Source: Epichloe hybrida
Taxonomy: Eukaryota; Ascomycota; Sordariomycetes; Hypocreales; Clavicipitaceae
Assembly: GCA_019022495.1 (NCBI GenBank)
Contig: JAFEKR010000048.1
Coordinates: 248,001 to 312,000, forward strand
Length of the DNA stretch: 64,000 nt
Reading direction: 5' to 3'
The position numbers were made by a program, and so were the translations under genes. The notes under the pieces were generated by a model. That model had not been told where the DNA came from. It saw only the letters and a program-made list of their open reading frames with translations, and made no database searches. Positions within the stretch are counted from its first letter, which is position 1. Every line of letters begins with the position of its first letter. Below are positions 12,299-23,654 of the stretch, piece by piece.

Positions 12299-14857
12299 GG
12301 GCGTGGGTATCAAGCAACCCTCTTCTGTTAAATAGCAACCCTGTCTGTGGCTAGTAGCCCAGTTGCCCCGTTACTGGCCGACCACGTGATTTTACGGGCG
12401 GCCACGTACTAGTCAAACGTAGCCCCTAGCGCCTGTGCATAGCGCACCTAATACTATAAAATCGCAAATTAAAGCTAAATTAAAGCTATCCTTAATAGCT
12501 AAAAACACATAATATCCTATTATTATAGAGTCTCTCTTTAACTATGTTTTCCTTACTAAAGAGGCTGTCCTTAAGGCTACTAGAGCTATAGGTAAAGAGC
12601 TTGGCTTTAGTCTTGTAATTTATTATAGAAAGCTAAATACTAGTAATTATAACTAAATTATCCTTTAATATTATAAAGGTTAGAACTATATATTATAGTA
12701 TTATTAGGATATTTATCTAAAGAAAGCTTAGAAGAACTTAAGCTTATAGATAATAGGCTGCCTATATAAGCTTATAATTATAGTTACCCTTAATAAGGAT
12801 TATATTATTAAGAGGTAGCTATAGTAAGACTATAATTATAAGCTTACTAATAGCTAGTATCTTAGTTAATTCTAACGTAAAGTTATTTAAAAATATTATA
12901 AAGAGATTATTAACCTTTATAATAGTGGTTAGATTCCCTTAATAATACTAGCTATACTATAATATAGCTACCTAACTAAAGTTAAGGGCATTATAAGGTA
13001 GGATATTAAGAATGCTATTTAACGCTATTAATTAAATAAACTTAATAGCTAATCTAAGATTAAGTGGTTATATAACTAGCTTAAAGATAATAATACCTTT
13101 GTCTTTAGGGACTAATATAACTCTAATAGGTATATCTAGAAGCTCTTTATTATGCCTATCTCTAGGCTTTAATTATTAAAGGAAAACCCTAATTACTTCT
13201 TCCTTAATTATATATATAAAATAAACCACTTTAACCTTCTATTATTTAATGCTTATAGTATTACCTTAATAAAGAAAACCTTCTAATTTATAGCTTGCTT
13301 TATAAGTAGTAAGACTAAGGCTAATTTTAAGTGGGTGATTAACACTATTATGAGTGTTCTAGCGGAGAGGTTAATTATAAGCCCTTAAATAATAATTATA
13401 GACTGTGATAAGGGATTAATTAAGGTAATTAAAAGGAACCTAATATTTAATAAGACTCCTTATATTTTATGCTATTAGTATGTTAATATAAATATACTTG
13501 CTAAATGCAAGCATTACTTCCCTAGGGTAACCTATAACTAAGAAAAACGCTGCATAGAGAGGGCACCTTAATTTACTAAATTCCTTAATACTTAGAATAG
13601 TCTCCTTCTAAGTAAAATAAAGTCTAACTTTAAAAGAAACCTAGTAAGCTTCTAGTAGCCTAGTAGGTTCCTAGATTAAGCTATTAAATATATGCTATAG
13701 ACCTAGATTAATTTATTTAAAGAGAAGCTTATCTTATACTATGTTAATTAATATTATTACTTTGGTTATTATATTACCTCTATTATTAAATCCTTAAATT
13801 TAGTAATAAAGCAAGCCCTTTAGAGTAGCATAGGTAATTTAAGCTATGTTTTTTAGCGCCTATAGAACTATTAGACTAATTAGGTTACTTAAGCTTAATA
13901 AGCCTTAACTTATAGATTTCATAAGCTACTAAATCTATTATAGTAGCTACACTATAGCTTAATTTAAGAGAAAATTTCGTATATTATATTATAGCTAATG
14001 GTTAATAAAGAAAAGGTCCTAGGACTAAAGCCTATAAAGAAGCTAGAACTTACTAAAGAAAAGCTTATAAAAACACTATGCTTACCTTATAAGCTTATTA
14101 TATTATATAGTATACTATACTAGCATTATCTTTAGCGTTATATTAAGGAAGGGTAGCCTATTAAACTTAGTAATATTAATAAGCATTAGCACTAATATTA
14201 TAGTGTTATTATGCTATTAAATATAGGCTCTTAGGTAGGACTATTTAAACCCTTAGTAATAAAGGTAAAAGGCAAGCTAAAGGGAGCCCTTAGGTTAGAA
14301 AAGAGAAAGAATCCTATTATAAGCATAACTTATAAGCCCTTTAAATTTAAGCGTGCCTAGGTAAAGGAAGATAATAATACCTATATTACCTAGGATACCC
14401 TTTAACCACTGCCTTTAATAGCACTTACTATAATTTAAACATTATAAATAGCTTTAAAAGAGGTTATTAATATCTCTAATAATAACCTATATAAGCTAGG
14501 CACTAAGTATCCTTAAGCATATGCCTAGATAGCTATAAGACTTAAAGATACTCCTTTAGATAATAAAGAGAATAATATTAATAATAATAAAGGCATTAGT
14601 ATTAAGTAATAGGAGGCAGAGATAACTTTATAGAATACCCTAGGGGAGTTATTAATATTATAGGAGTATTAGTATTATATTAATTAAAATTAAAGGTAAG
14701 CATAAGAGGTAGGGTTAATAATATAGGATAGTCTAGATACTTAGTATAGACTTACTATGTAAATTACTATAGGCAGCTAGTATTAGGCGTCTTAGCCACC
14801 TGCTAGCCACGACAGGGTTACTATTTAACAAAACAGGGTTGCCTTTTACCCACGCCT
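12299..14857 (+). mobile_element. RIP-mutated Mutator-like (MULE) transposon, full length
   Basis: Terminal inverted repeats of about 60 bp begin GGGCGTGGGTA on the left and (inverted) AGGCGTGGGTA on the right. They share CAACCCT.TT.TGTTAAATAG.AACCCTGTC. Target-site duplications TACAATTA flank it at 12291-12298 and 14858-14865, or 9 bp if the following G is counted. The 8-9 bp duplication fits the MULE family. Plus-strand translation through stops shows MULE/FAR1-type transposase: NYIYKINHFNLLLFNAY, KTF.FIACFISSKTKANFKW, a D-containing IIDCDKGLIKVI block, HVNINILAKCKHYF-like, and FGYYITSIIKS. All frames are broken. Confidence 0.85.
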
Positions 14858-14865
14858 TACAATTA

Positions 14866-16017
14866 GATAATGATACATGTAGGGGGTATTAGACTGTAAG
14901 ACGGTAAACGCCTTGTGCGGTTAGCATTTTTAGGTCACATTAATTGTGGCCCCGCCAGGCTGTCGGGCGATACCTTATGTATATAAGCACACAGATGCAA
15001 CTATAGTTTGGAGGTAGAGACGTAAGGGTATAGCCACCACCTTTCTCAGTAAGAAACGGGACGCTTTTTCTCGCTTGCTCGCGCTAACACAGGCAGGCCG
15101 GGTATTATCAAAGGATTGTCACGAAGCTCGATCGAGCTGTCCCATCTTGAGCGGCCTGCATGAGGTCGGGTAAGCCGTGGGCCAATCGCTCCTGGGGGTC
15201 CGTATGCATTGTCACGCCAATGACGCGCATTGGATGACGGAATCAGCCCAGGCGCCGCTGCGATATGTAATACATCTATCAGGCTTATAAGTGTAAGGGT
15301 GCTGCGAAGAAACTCTCGCATATGTACATTACGTCCGTAGGCTATAATAAGCAGCTACAATGGTTGCCAAGCCATCTCGAACGGATCCTCACACCGGATG
15401 CATCTAACCGCGTAGGGCTTATGTATATAGGTAGCTATAAGTCTATAACTTTAGGTAAGAGATAATATAATATTAGGAAATATATTAAGCTATAGGTCTT
15501 AGGATATAGTTATAGCGCTATATCTTTATATAGACTATAAAAGAGCTAAATTAAAACCTCTTTACCTAAAGTCCCTAAAAGAGGGAGAAAGACTAGACGT
15601 TGCATGGCTTGTTAATTGGACCTTGTTTATTGATGGACTACGGAGTAAACAAGTTGTAATCGTGCCACGTCCCACTTTTCTAGCACGCGATATGGGTTGC
15701 CTAGGCAGCGTATGTAGTCTAATCCCTGCTTAGTCACGTGGTCCCCGCACAACACCTCTTGCGCACAGAATGCCCTCTCACGTTCTGCAACGTAACAATC
15801 TTATTATAATTATGCCTCTTAGATTTCCTCTCGCTTTCATTCGTTGTATATAGTATACGCTTGCTTTTTACGGACTAGATAAGAACAGTTTAGACTACCT
15901 ATGTGTAAAGGAGTCTAGTATCTCTAAACAAGCAGCCCCACGCCATAAATTCCTATACAATCACTACTTTATATTACCCTACTATATCTGTTTTTTTTTT
16001 GTAGTGCACGGGTTCTG
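14866..16017. other. Mixed segment between the MULE and the MITE
   Basis: This segment has normal-composition parts (14866-15420 and 15600-15970) separated by an AT-rich RIP-like part (15420-15600). The only open frame worth noting is a 91-codon one on the minus strand (15046-15321). A stretch at 15610-15797 starts TGTTAATTGG and ends AACGTAACA like an LTR but lacks a target-site duplication. No other gene is seen. Confidence 0.5.
15046..15321 (-). CDS. Possible small secreted protein, hypothetical
   Basis: This is a 91-residue open frame with no recognised domain. Residues 1-23 look like a signal peptide: MREFLRS, then hydrophobic TLTLISLIDVLHI, then AAA. The mature part is about 68 residues, rich in Pro, Arg and Gly, with no cysteine. 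It lies in a short non-RIP pocket among mutated transposons, a typical home for fungal effectors, but a chance frame is just as possible. Nothing supports expression. Confidence 0.25.
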   Translation of the reverse strand: MREFLRSTLTLISLIDVLHIAAAPGLIPSSNARHWRDNAYGPPGAIGPRLTRPHAGRSRWDSSIELRDNPLIIPGLPVLARASEKKRPVSY

Positions 16018-16570
16018 TTAGGAGCATACTGTCACGACTTCGGTCGGGATGATAATGAACAGAGGGATGACTAGATTGTCACACGTAGCTAGAACGAAGC
16101 GACGGTGGGTGCATGAATGTTTTGAACTCTGACCTTCCACCTCTACGGATCCGTATGTAATCTTCGCTAATATATACCCCGCCTTGCGCTCACGTGGCTA
16201 GCTTGTAGCTAGGTGATGGCTCTTAGTTCCAGAAGAGATCCGAAGATCCTACGTCCCTCTCTGCCCTTTCTGCCTCTATGCTCCTAACACATACTTGCAA
16301 GTTTATCTAAAAACACATCCTAAAATTCCAAACATTCATCTGGGATTCTCGGTTCCATTGACTCGCTACCTATGTCTAGGTCTAACGTGGGCTTACGAGA
16401 TGCAGAGGAAAATTTCCATCTCCGCTATAGCTTCCTCTGACGATCCTAGCAGCGAGGTAGCCACGTTAGACCTAGACATGGACAGCGAGTCAATGCAACT
16501 AAGATTCCCAGATAAATCTTTGGAATTTCAGTATGTGTTTTTTTAGATAAACTTGCAAGTATGCTCCTGA
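16018..16570 (+). mobile_element. Foldback MITE-like element, split by a solo LTR
   Basis: The ends are inverted copies of each other. The left arm is AGGAGCATAC (to 16029) continuing at 16295 with TTGCAAGTTTATCTAAAA. The right arm, ending at 16570, gives the same string when inverted. Similarity extends inward for more than 100 bp, for example CATTGACTCGCT and TCTAGGTCTAACGTGG in both arms. Without the LTR the element is about 290 bp. An apparent 83-codon frame inside is only the hairpin. I could not see a target-site duplication for the MITE itself. Confidence 0.75.
16030..16289 (-). repeat. Solo LTR inside the MITE, TSD CATAC
   Basis: The 260-bp LTR in minus orientation starts TGTTAGGAGCATAG and ends AAGTCGTGACA. 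Perfect CATAC duplications flank it (16025-16029 and 16290-16294). Its ends resemble the gypsy LTRs at 4110 and 7085 but its interior differs, so it is a related family. Its base composition is normal, so it is little RIP-mutated. Confidence 0.9.
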
Positions 16571-17382
16571 TAGGCTCCTAGATTACTTAGCTAGCTGCAG
16601 CTGTGATGTAGTTAAATTAAGCAACCTTTACACACTCACTTTGTGATACATTTCGTATCGTCACAAGAGGTAGCAATTGCTCTTTCATCATCGAGCACCT
16701 CTAGCGCTTTTACTGCTAATAACAGCCACTAAACTAACTAGAAGTCAACCAATCCACCAAGCCCGTCAAAGCCATCATCTCTTTTACTTGGCCTGATAGC
16801 TCCCCTAGGCATCGCTTCCATTGTCAGATTTTTCGACTAATCCGTTAACCTTCGACCTTCGATTCAATACGATCGATTCGTTGACCTTCGTCCCGATCTT
16901 TGATCCGTTGATTTGAAGACCTTCGATTTGCTTCGAGTACAGCATTCACTTACTCGTCTCATGAAAACGGCCTACGTAGTACAAGGGATGGTCAGGCTAG
17001 ACCGACGTATACTTTTGGACTGTCATCTATTACCTACCTACGCCCGCAAGATGCACCCTACACTCCACAATCATAGCAACTCAACTGTATGCGGTCATAT
17101 TCTCTTGTTCCATCCCCAAAGTATCTGTAGTAAGAATTCCAATCCAAGTTATCGTTGCCATTTACTCAAAGAAAGTTCGTCAGACATGCTGCGAAGGCAA
17201 GTGTGTCTCATTCACGAATGACTATTTGGTGGTGAAGTGAATCTCGACCGGAACAGTGATCTAACGCATGCAATACGCAATGCTAAGTGCGCAGTTTCAA
17301 TTCCAGAGGTCAACCAAGGCTGAATTATATGTACAACGTGTCCTTCGTACAGCTTCGCTAAGTTCCCGCGCCACTGACCCAT
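16571..17382. other. Intergenic, no gene recognised
   Basis: Composition is normal here. A short dyad (TTGTGATAC...GTATCGTCACAA) lies near 16640-16665. Short open frames look random. This marks the transition from the transposon zone to the gene-rich zone. Confidence 0.5.
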
Positions 17383-17713
17383 CTACTGCTTCTTCTCTTG
17401 CTCCTCCATAAACTTCCTGTTGAAATGTCAGCATGACGGTGCAGAGTGGCGATGCTCGGAGCAACGCACTTGATGAAATCGGCCTCGTCGGAGCTAGAGG
17501 CGTTGATCGGAGGAGCGGCATTGGCAGTAGTCTTCTTGGGGCCAGAGACAGCATAGTAGACACCGCCGAAAAGGCTTCCCAGAATACCCATGGCCAGCTG
17601 AGAATCGAATTAGTTGAAGGTCCTGTTCTTGCGAAAAGGGGAATCGGAAGCGAACGAACGTAGTGTCCGCCGACCTGACGGCCAGCGATATTGTAGGTAG
17701 CGATACCAGCCAT
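17383..17713 (-). CDS. atp19: Mitochondrial F1Fo ATP synthase subunit K
   Basis: Three exons on the minus strand, 17713-17660, 17597-17470 and 17416-17383, have introns of 62 and 53 bp. They give a 71-residue protein. It starts MAGIATYNIAGRQVGGHY, continues with a single hydrophobic segment (LAMGILGSLFGGVYYAVSG) and has the conserved PPINASSSDEADFIKKF tail ending in a short charged stretch. This is the whole-length pattern of fungal Atp19, an inner-membrane Fo subunit linked to dimerisation of the enzyme. Both internal frames would be broken without the proposed introns, and both restore the family sequence exactly. It is divergent from the neighbouring MTFP1-like gene. Confidence 0.9.
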
Positions 17714-18017
17714 TATGACGGTTGATTGAAGCGAAGGTGCTCGATTGCTGTGATTGACGACGGTGAGCAATTGACTTGGGCCGATGATAATTTTCGATTG
17801 GATGTCTGGACTTGGAGGCGAAAAGGAGCCCGCTTGCGGGTATAGCTCGGTTGAACCGTGAGCTTGTTTCCGAGTTCACATTAACAGGTGCGACGACGTC
17901 ACTGGCGAGCAACTTGCTGGCTACGTAAATTTCTGGACGCACTTTTATCTTTCGCAGTTCCCCTCCAAGGCCTCGACTGATATATAATTTTTTTTAATAG
18001 ATCTCTCTTTCCCCGCG
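17714..18017. promoter_or_regulatory. Shared divergent promoter, atp19 / MTFP1-like
   Basis: Only 304 bp separate the two start codons. Both genes encode mitochondrial membrane proteins, so co-regulation from one control region is plausible. No specific binding site is claimed. Confidence 0.6.
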
Positions 18018-18931
18018 ATGTCCTGGTGGGGAAAGTCGAAGGAGCCCAAGGAGCCCGCGCCTGAGCAATCTCCCAGAGCCGACAGCTCTCAACAGAAGCA
18101 GCCATTTGATCCAGATAAGCTCCCGCCGCGAGGGAAGCTCCCCGGAAAACTGCAGAGCATCGTCGACGAGTCGGATAGAGACAATAGCTACTTTGACGAC
18201 GTTGTCGATGGATAGTAAGAGCGCAGCATGCTTTCTGAAGGTATCGACACTAATCGTGCGCCAGCGCCCCTCCAACCACGGATACCAACCTGCGATATGC
18301 TGCCTATGCCACCCGAATTCGAACTATCCTTCTTTCCGCCCATCGCTACGTTGCCTACACTTCAGAAATTGGCGAGTCGTTTCGACCGGTAGCCCACCCG
18401 AGGCTCGTGCGAGCCGCGTATGGCATATCGTGGCTATACATCATTGGAGATGTATCCCACGAGGGATATCGTGCCTATTGGCACAATCAGCGCATCATCA
18501 ATCCTCATCTACGTCTCTCGCCCCATCAAGAGAAGATCACAGGGTTGCCCGCGGAAGGTAACAGTAACCTGACGCCTGGCGTGATTAGCCCGTTGGAGGA
18601 TTGGAGGACCGTCATGGTTCAGAGAGGCATCTTCCAGAGCTTGGCCAGTATGGGTCTCCCTGCATTCACAATTCACAGCGTGGTCCGGTATTCCGGACAG
18701 GCTTTGAAGAAAGTCAAGAATCCTACAATACGCACCTGGGGCCCCGTTGGCCTTGGCCTGTCCGTTGTTCCCTTCTTGCCCCGGCTATTCGACGAGCCGG
18801 TAGAGAATGCCGTTGAGTGGGTTTTCCACAAAGGCTTCCAGGCAGTCGGTGGCAAAGATTATGTGGGAAATGCTCCAGCGATTGGCCGAGAAGACCTCCT
18901 CAACAAATCAATCAAGCCCAAGACTGAATAA
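18018..18931 (+). CDS. MTFP1/MTP18-like mitochondrial fission process protein
   Basis: Exons 18018-18214 and 18265-18931 are joined across a 50-bp intron (GTAAGA...CCAG, CTAAT branch) to give 287 residues. A basic, charged N-terminus of about 70 residues precedes the MTFP1 region: RYAAYATRIRTILLSAHRYV, then YTSEIGESFRPVAHP and YGISWLYIIGDVSHEGYRA. The second half holds QSLASMGLPAFTIHSVV and GLGLSVVPFLPRLFDEPVE segments with weak membrane helices. In animals the family sits in the inner mitochondrial membrane and affects fission; the fungal role is inferred. Length is larger than the roughly 166-residue animal protein because of the N-terminal extension and inserts. Confidence 0.82.
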
Positions 18932-19542
18932 GAATGAATGCTCGTGAATGGAAGGCGATAATTCAGAAGAAGTTTGGTGCATGTGTGCTCTACTCATTAT
19001 ACACCGAAACAAGGGTGTCGAGTTTGCGCGCATGCATTGTGTTGGTTCTAGTTTTAATTTTTGTTTCAAAGCCCACTGACCGCAGTGTGTGCGGACACTT
19101 GTTAATATCACTCAAGTCAATAAGTTATTAGGTGGCCTATTAGGTAGACACGGAGTACTCGTGTCTAACTTAAAATGGCGCTATCCTGCACTTACAAGCA
19201 TCATGCATCTCGTTCGAGGAAACAAATGAAAAGACGAAGGGGAAATACCACACACAATGCCACATTGTCAGCTTCATCAGTGGTGCTGCAAACGAGGCTA
19301 TGTTAGCGGCGCATGCACCTGCACCTTCGCCTGTACGTAAGCGCCTTGGCTCCCTCGCGCGGGCCTTCCAGAGCGTTCTTTGCCTCACACGATTCAGTCT
19401 TGTCCTCTTGGTCAGCAAGTCACTCTTACTAATAACCGCCACGGGTATGAGGCATTGACGAAGCATCGTTCTGCCTACCGCCCAAGCTGCCCTTTTTTTT
19501 TTTTTTGCGTATAAATGTCATCCTTCAGCCCTGTCATTCATC
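18932..19542. other. Intergenic between MTFP1-like and cuz1
   Basis: No gene is recognised. A T-rich run (19493-19506) lies about 35 bp before the cuz1 start. Open frames on the minus strand here are short and compositionally random. Confidence 0.6.
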
Positions 19543-20469
19543 ATGGCGTCATCAGCCGACACGCGTGCTCAGGAAACGAGCTACATAATGAGGGACAAAC
19601 AAGACGCTGCGTTGGTCGGCAAACACTGTCAATACGAGTATTGCAACCAACTCGACTTCCTACCTTTTCTCTGCCAGTCTTGCACCGGAACGTATTGTCT
19701 CGATCATAGAACAGAATCTACACACAAGTGCGCCAACGCTGGGGCATGGGCGGAACGCAAAAGACTGGCTAATTTGTCAAAGCCATCAATCGGTCAGGGC
19801 AAGACGCTTAGAGACAAGGTCTCTCAGAAACCTTGCTCATCGCCAGAATGCAAGACTGTGGTAGGAACCTCTTTGGTTCCTGGAGTTCATTGCGACATGT
19901 GCAATCGTGATTATTGTCTGAAACATCGCCTGAAAGAAGATCACGACTGTAGGAACCTGGTTCCTATCGGGGCTCGACCCATGCAGACAGATGTGGCTCA
20001 AAAGACTCGATCAGCACTCGACAGGCTACGAGCTTGGGGTTCGGCCAAGAAAGAGCAAGCAGGGAGGGCTTTACCAAAGCCAAAACCCAGTTCGGCAGCC
20101 GCTCGTGTGATAGCCACCAAGAAGCTGAAAGAAACGGCCAAGGGTGACAAGAAAGTGCCGGAAGAGAAACGCTTGTATCTCTATGTTGAGGCAGAGGCGG
20201 AAACAGCAAAGGCCAAGTTGCCCAAGGGCGAGTTCTTCTTCTCGAAAGATTGGGTGATCGGACGGCTGCTAGATCAGGCAGCCGCCGGTCTACAGGTTCA
20301 GAATATCAACAACCAGAGTTCAGATGAGAAGGACAAGTTGCGCGTCTTCCACGTGGAGGGGGGAAGAATCCTAGAGTACGGCGAGAAAGTTGGATCTGTA
20401 TTGCAAAGCGGTAATACTGTCATTTTGTTGAGGGGTGTCGGGCCACCAGCAGACCTGATAGAGGTTTGA
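19543..20469 (+). CDS. cuz1: Cuz1/ZFAND1-type AN1 zinc-finger and ubiquitin-like protein
   Basis: Intronless, 308 residues. Two AN1-type zinc fingers lie at about residues 27-62 (CQYEYCNQLDFLPFLCQSC...HRTESTHKC) and 97-136 (CSSPEC...CDMCNRDYCLKHRLKEDHDC). A basic linker follows, then a C-terminal ubiquitin-like domain from about 210 (RLYLYVEAE...GRLLDQAAAGL...GNTVILLRGV). This is the architecture of yeast Cuz1 and human ZFAND1, which bind Cdc48/p97 and the proteasome and help clear damaged protein after arsenite stress. Length fits the family. It lies on the same strand as rad4, 342 bp upstream. Confidence 0.88.
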   Translation: MASSADTRAQETSYIMRDKQDAALVGKHCQYEYCNQLDFLPFLCQSCTGTYCLDHRTESTHKCANAGAWAERKRLANLSKPSIGQGKTLRDKVSQKPCSSPECKTVVGTSLVPGVHCDMCNRDYCLKHRLKEDHDCRNLVPIGARPMQTDVAQKTRSALDRLRAWGSAKKEQAGRALPKPKPSSAAARVIATKKLKETAKGDKKVPEEKRLYLYVEAEAETAKAKLPKGEFFFSKDWVIGRLLDQAAAGLQVQNINNQSSDEKDKLRVFHVEGGRILEYGEKVGSVLQSGNTVILLRGVGPPADLIEV

Positions 20470-20811
20470 TATGGCGGGCTGAGTGAGGTGATCAATGAGC
20501 AACACTGGGAGTTCGGAGCAGCAACGATACCCAGATTGACGAAACCGAAACATTTTCTCAGTGATTCTCATAGAAAATCAATGTTGAAATAGTTCAATTT
20601 TCAATCGCCAATGATTTGTCCAAATATCGGTTTATATGTGGCTCGCCTTATTTGAGGGTTGATGCAGTTGATTGCATCACGTGTTTTCGTGTTTTCCGCG
20701 TGCAAAACCTATGACGGCATGCGCTTGGTCACAGTGCACAAATGAGATTGTCCCCAAACAATCAACACACCTGCATCTTCAGCATGCGTCGCAACAGAGA
20801 GAGACATCGAG
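20470..20811. other. Intergenic cuz1-rad4
   Basis: This probably holds the cuz1 3' end and the rad4 promoter. A CACGTG E-box-like site lies near 20679. No gene is seen. Confidence 0.5.
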
Positions 20812-23654
20812 ATGCCTCCTCATGTTCCGCGCAAGAGATTGCGCGGCTCTCCCGATAGAGAGGATGTCGATGCGGGAAGTAGGAAGCAGAAAGCCAGCAC
20901 CCAGCGCAAGCGGACCCTTTACGATGACTTGGATGCCCCGACAACACCATTCTCTGAGAAAACGTCAGGCTCTATCTTGCAAAGTCTGGATGACGGTGAC
21001 AGTTCTAGCTCATTGACTTCTTTATCAGATGAAGATTTCGAGGATGTCCCCTTAGCCAAGCGCCCCAAAATGGCCAGGCAATTCTCGGAAGATGAGGACG
21101 ACGACGACGACTTTGAGTTCGAAGATGTTGCAGCCCCAGAGTCAAACTCTTCTGTTCCAGTCGTATCTGGAGACTTGGAATTGACGTTGAATAAGGACAC
21201 CCGGCTGTCGTTGACAAATGTATACGGTGACAAGAAAGGCCCCTCCAAACGAGAGAAGAAAGTACGCAATGCTACTCACTGCATGCATGTTCTCTTGCTT
21301 CTATGGCACAACGCCGTGCGCAATTCTTGGGTGTGCGACGCTGAAGTTCAAGCGACAATGATATCGCACTTGCCTCCCAAAATGTGGGATGAGGTGGACC
21401 GTTGGAGACTGAATTCAGGACTCATCAAACAGCCCATCAAAGCAAAGTCTTCGGGGACTAAGAGAAGAGGTGGTGCGAAGGGTAAAAAGAATAATCAACG
21501 GGACTCTCGTGATTGGGGTGATGCGGCGAAGAGACTGGAGGAAGGTGCCATTGACATGAGCCATGGAGACCCCTTGTTCCGACTCATGCAATTGCTAACG
21601 GCGTGGTGGAAGCAAAGATATAGAATAAACGCCCCCGGTATAAGGAAATGGGGGTATATGTCTTTGGAAAGGCTCGACAGGTTGACAAAAGCCCACAAAG
21701 AAGACTTTGCCGACCAAGATCGGTTTGGGGAGAGGACTGTCGGCCTTGAAGAGTTCCGACGGTGTGCTTGTGTCTGCCAAGGAAGCAGAGACATAGGCGC
21801 TCAGCTATTCACCGCATTGCTACGCGGTCTTGGTATCGAAGCTAGAATGGTTGCCAGCTTGCAGCCCTTGGGTTTCGGGTGGAACAGATTGGAGGACGCC
21901 GACCTGGAGACTTTCAAGTCAGAAGAAACAGATCACAGTGGCCTGAAAGGAGCCCGGACTCTGTCGAATACAACACCACCCAAGACAAAAACTAAACGAT
22001 CATCGGCGGTTTCGAAAGCAAAACTTGACCAGAAGGGGAGCCGTTCTGGACTGACTATTGGATCTCTGTCAGAGGGTAAAGACGATCTGAAGGTTGAGTA
22101 TCTAGACACTGATGACGAGTCGATCGTCAGTGTAGAACTCGCTCCCAAGAAGAACAAAACAACGGTGCGCAAATACGATGCTGATCTAGATTATCCTCAC
22201 TACTGGACCGAAGTTCTCTCCCCTGTAACCAACAAATACTTGCCTGTGGATCCGATTGTCAAGAACTTGGTCGCAACGAACCGAGATCTAGTTGAGTCCT
22301 TCGAACCGCGGGGACAAAGGGCAGATAAGGCCAGGCAGGTCATATCTTATATCATTGGATACTCACCGGATGGTACAGCCAAAGACGTGACCGTACGTTA
22401 CCTAAAGCGGCAGGTCACTCCTGGGCGGACAAAGGGATTCAGGATGCCGGTCGAAAAGATCTCCGTTCATGGTCGTAATGGCAAATTCAATCGCCATGAA
22501 GAATTTGACTGGTTCAGATCTGCCATGTCAGGGTATAGAAGAGGCACCAGAGCACATCCCGTCACTGTAGCAGATGAAGAAGAGGATTCAACGGACCTGA
22601 AGCCAGCAAAGGCCGAGAAGAAGCAGGTGAAAGAGGGTGAAGAAACGCTCCAATATTACAAACAGTCAAGAGAGTTCGTGCTCGAGAGACACCTCAAACG
22701 AGAAGAAGCGCTCAAAGCCGAAGCGACGCCTGTCAAAAAATTCAAGAACAAGGCAAAGGGGAATAAAGTAGAAGAAGAAGAAGATGTCTACCTCAGGTCA
22801 GACGTGGTCCAAGTCAAAAGTGCGGAAACTTGGCACAAGCAGGGTCGTGCCCCTTTAGCGGGCGAGCAACCACTGAAAAGGGTCCCTTATCGGGCGGCGA
22901 CGCTGAATCGACGTAGAGAAATCCTCGAGGCCGAAGCCGCTACTGGAGAAAAGGTCTTGCAGGGTCTTTATAGCTACGAGCAAACCGACTGGATCATTCC
23001 TCCGCCCATACAAAATGGAATGATTCCAAAGAACGAATATGGGTACGCGAGCGTTTTCTTTGTAGCTCACGAGAGACATGCTGACAAGACATCTTTAGCA
23101 ACATCGACTTGTTCGCCGAACACATGTGTCCAGAAGGAGCCGTACATGTTCCCTTTAGAGGTGTCGTGAAAGTCTGCAAGAGGTTGAAGATAGACTACGC
23201 CGAAGCGGTCGTTGATTTTGAATTCGGAAATCGAATGGCTGTGCCCGTCATTCACGGCGTTGTCATTGCAGAAGAGCATCATGACGAAGTCATGGCTGAA
23301 CTTGAGAAAGACGAAGCGGAGCGGAGACGGAAAGAGGACGAGAAGCGGCGAAAGGCTGCTCTTGGTAAATGGCGCAAATTCCTGATGGGTTTGCGAATTG
23401 TGGAGAGAATTCGCCAGGAGTATGGCGAAGTCGATGAGAGCATATCAGTTTTCGGGCACAGCAAAGCGATTGAATCGGCTTCTGCTGCGCCGGCGGCAGG
23501 TCACGATGAGGAAATGGCTGGCGGGTTTCTTCCAGAGGGCTATGAAGAGGAGGCCGAGGACCAGCAAAACCATACGTCGAACTTCTTTCCGGTTGGTGAT
23601 GATGAGAGTGATGGCGAAGGGGATGATGCTGGTCTAACTATAGAGCATGATTAG
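20812..23654 (+). CDS. rad4: Rad4/XPC nucleotide excision repair DNA-damage sensor
   Basis: Exon 20812-23042 joins 23099-23654 across a 56-bp intron (GTACGC...TTTAG), giving 928 residues. An acidic, Ser-rich N-terminus precedes the transglutaminase-like domain (about 150-500: ATHCMHVLLLLWHNAVRNSW, FTALLRGLGIEARMVASLQP, YPHYWTEVLSPVTNKYLPVDP). The beta-hairpin domains follow (about 620-830: SREFVLERHLKREEAL, YRAATLNRRREI, DWIIPPPIQNGMIPKNEYGN across the splice, and VPVIHGVVIAEEH in BHD3). The C-terminus is charged. Rad4 recognises helix-distorting lesions with Rad23. Splicing restores IDLFAEHMCPEGAVHV, a conserved stretch. It converges on the dcc1 remnant. Confidence 0.95.

Noticed and set aside
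15610..15797. LTR-like segment TGTTAATTGG...AACGTAACA
   Set aside because: Flanking pentamers differ (TGGCT and ATCTT), so insertion as an LTR is unsupported.
16295..16546. 83-codon plus-strand open frame
   Set aside because: It lies entirely within the foldback MITE. The two halves are inverted copies, so the frame is a by-product of the hairpin.
19170..19466. 98-codon minus frame upstream of cuz1
   Set aside because: No start context or homology; ordinary intergenic DNA.
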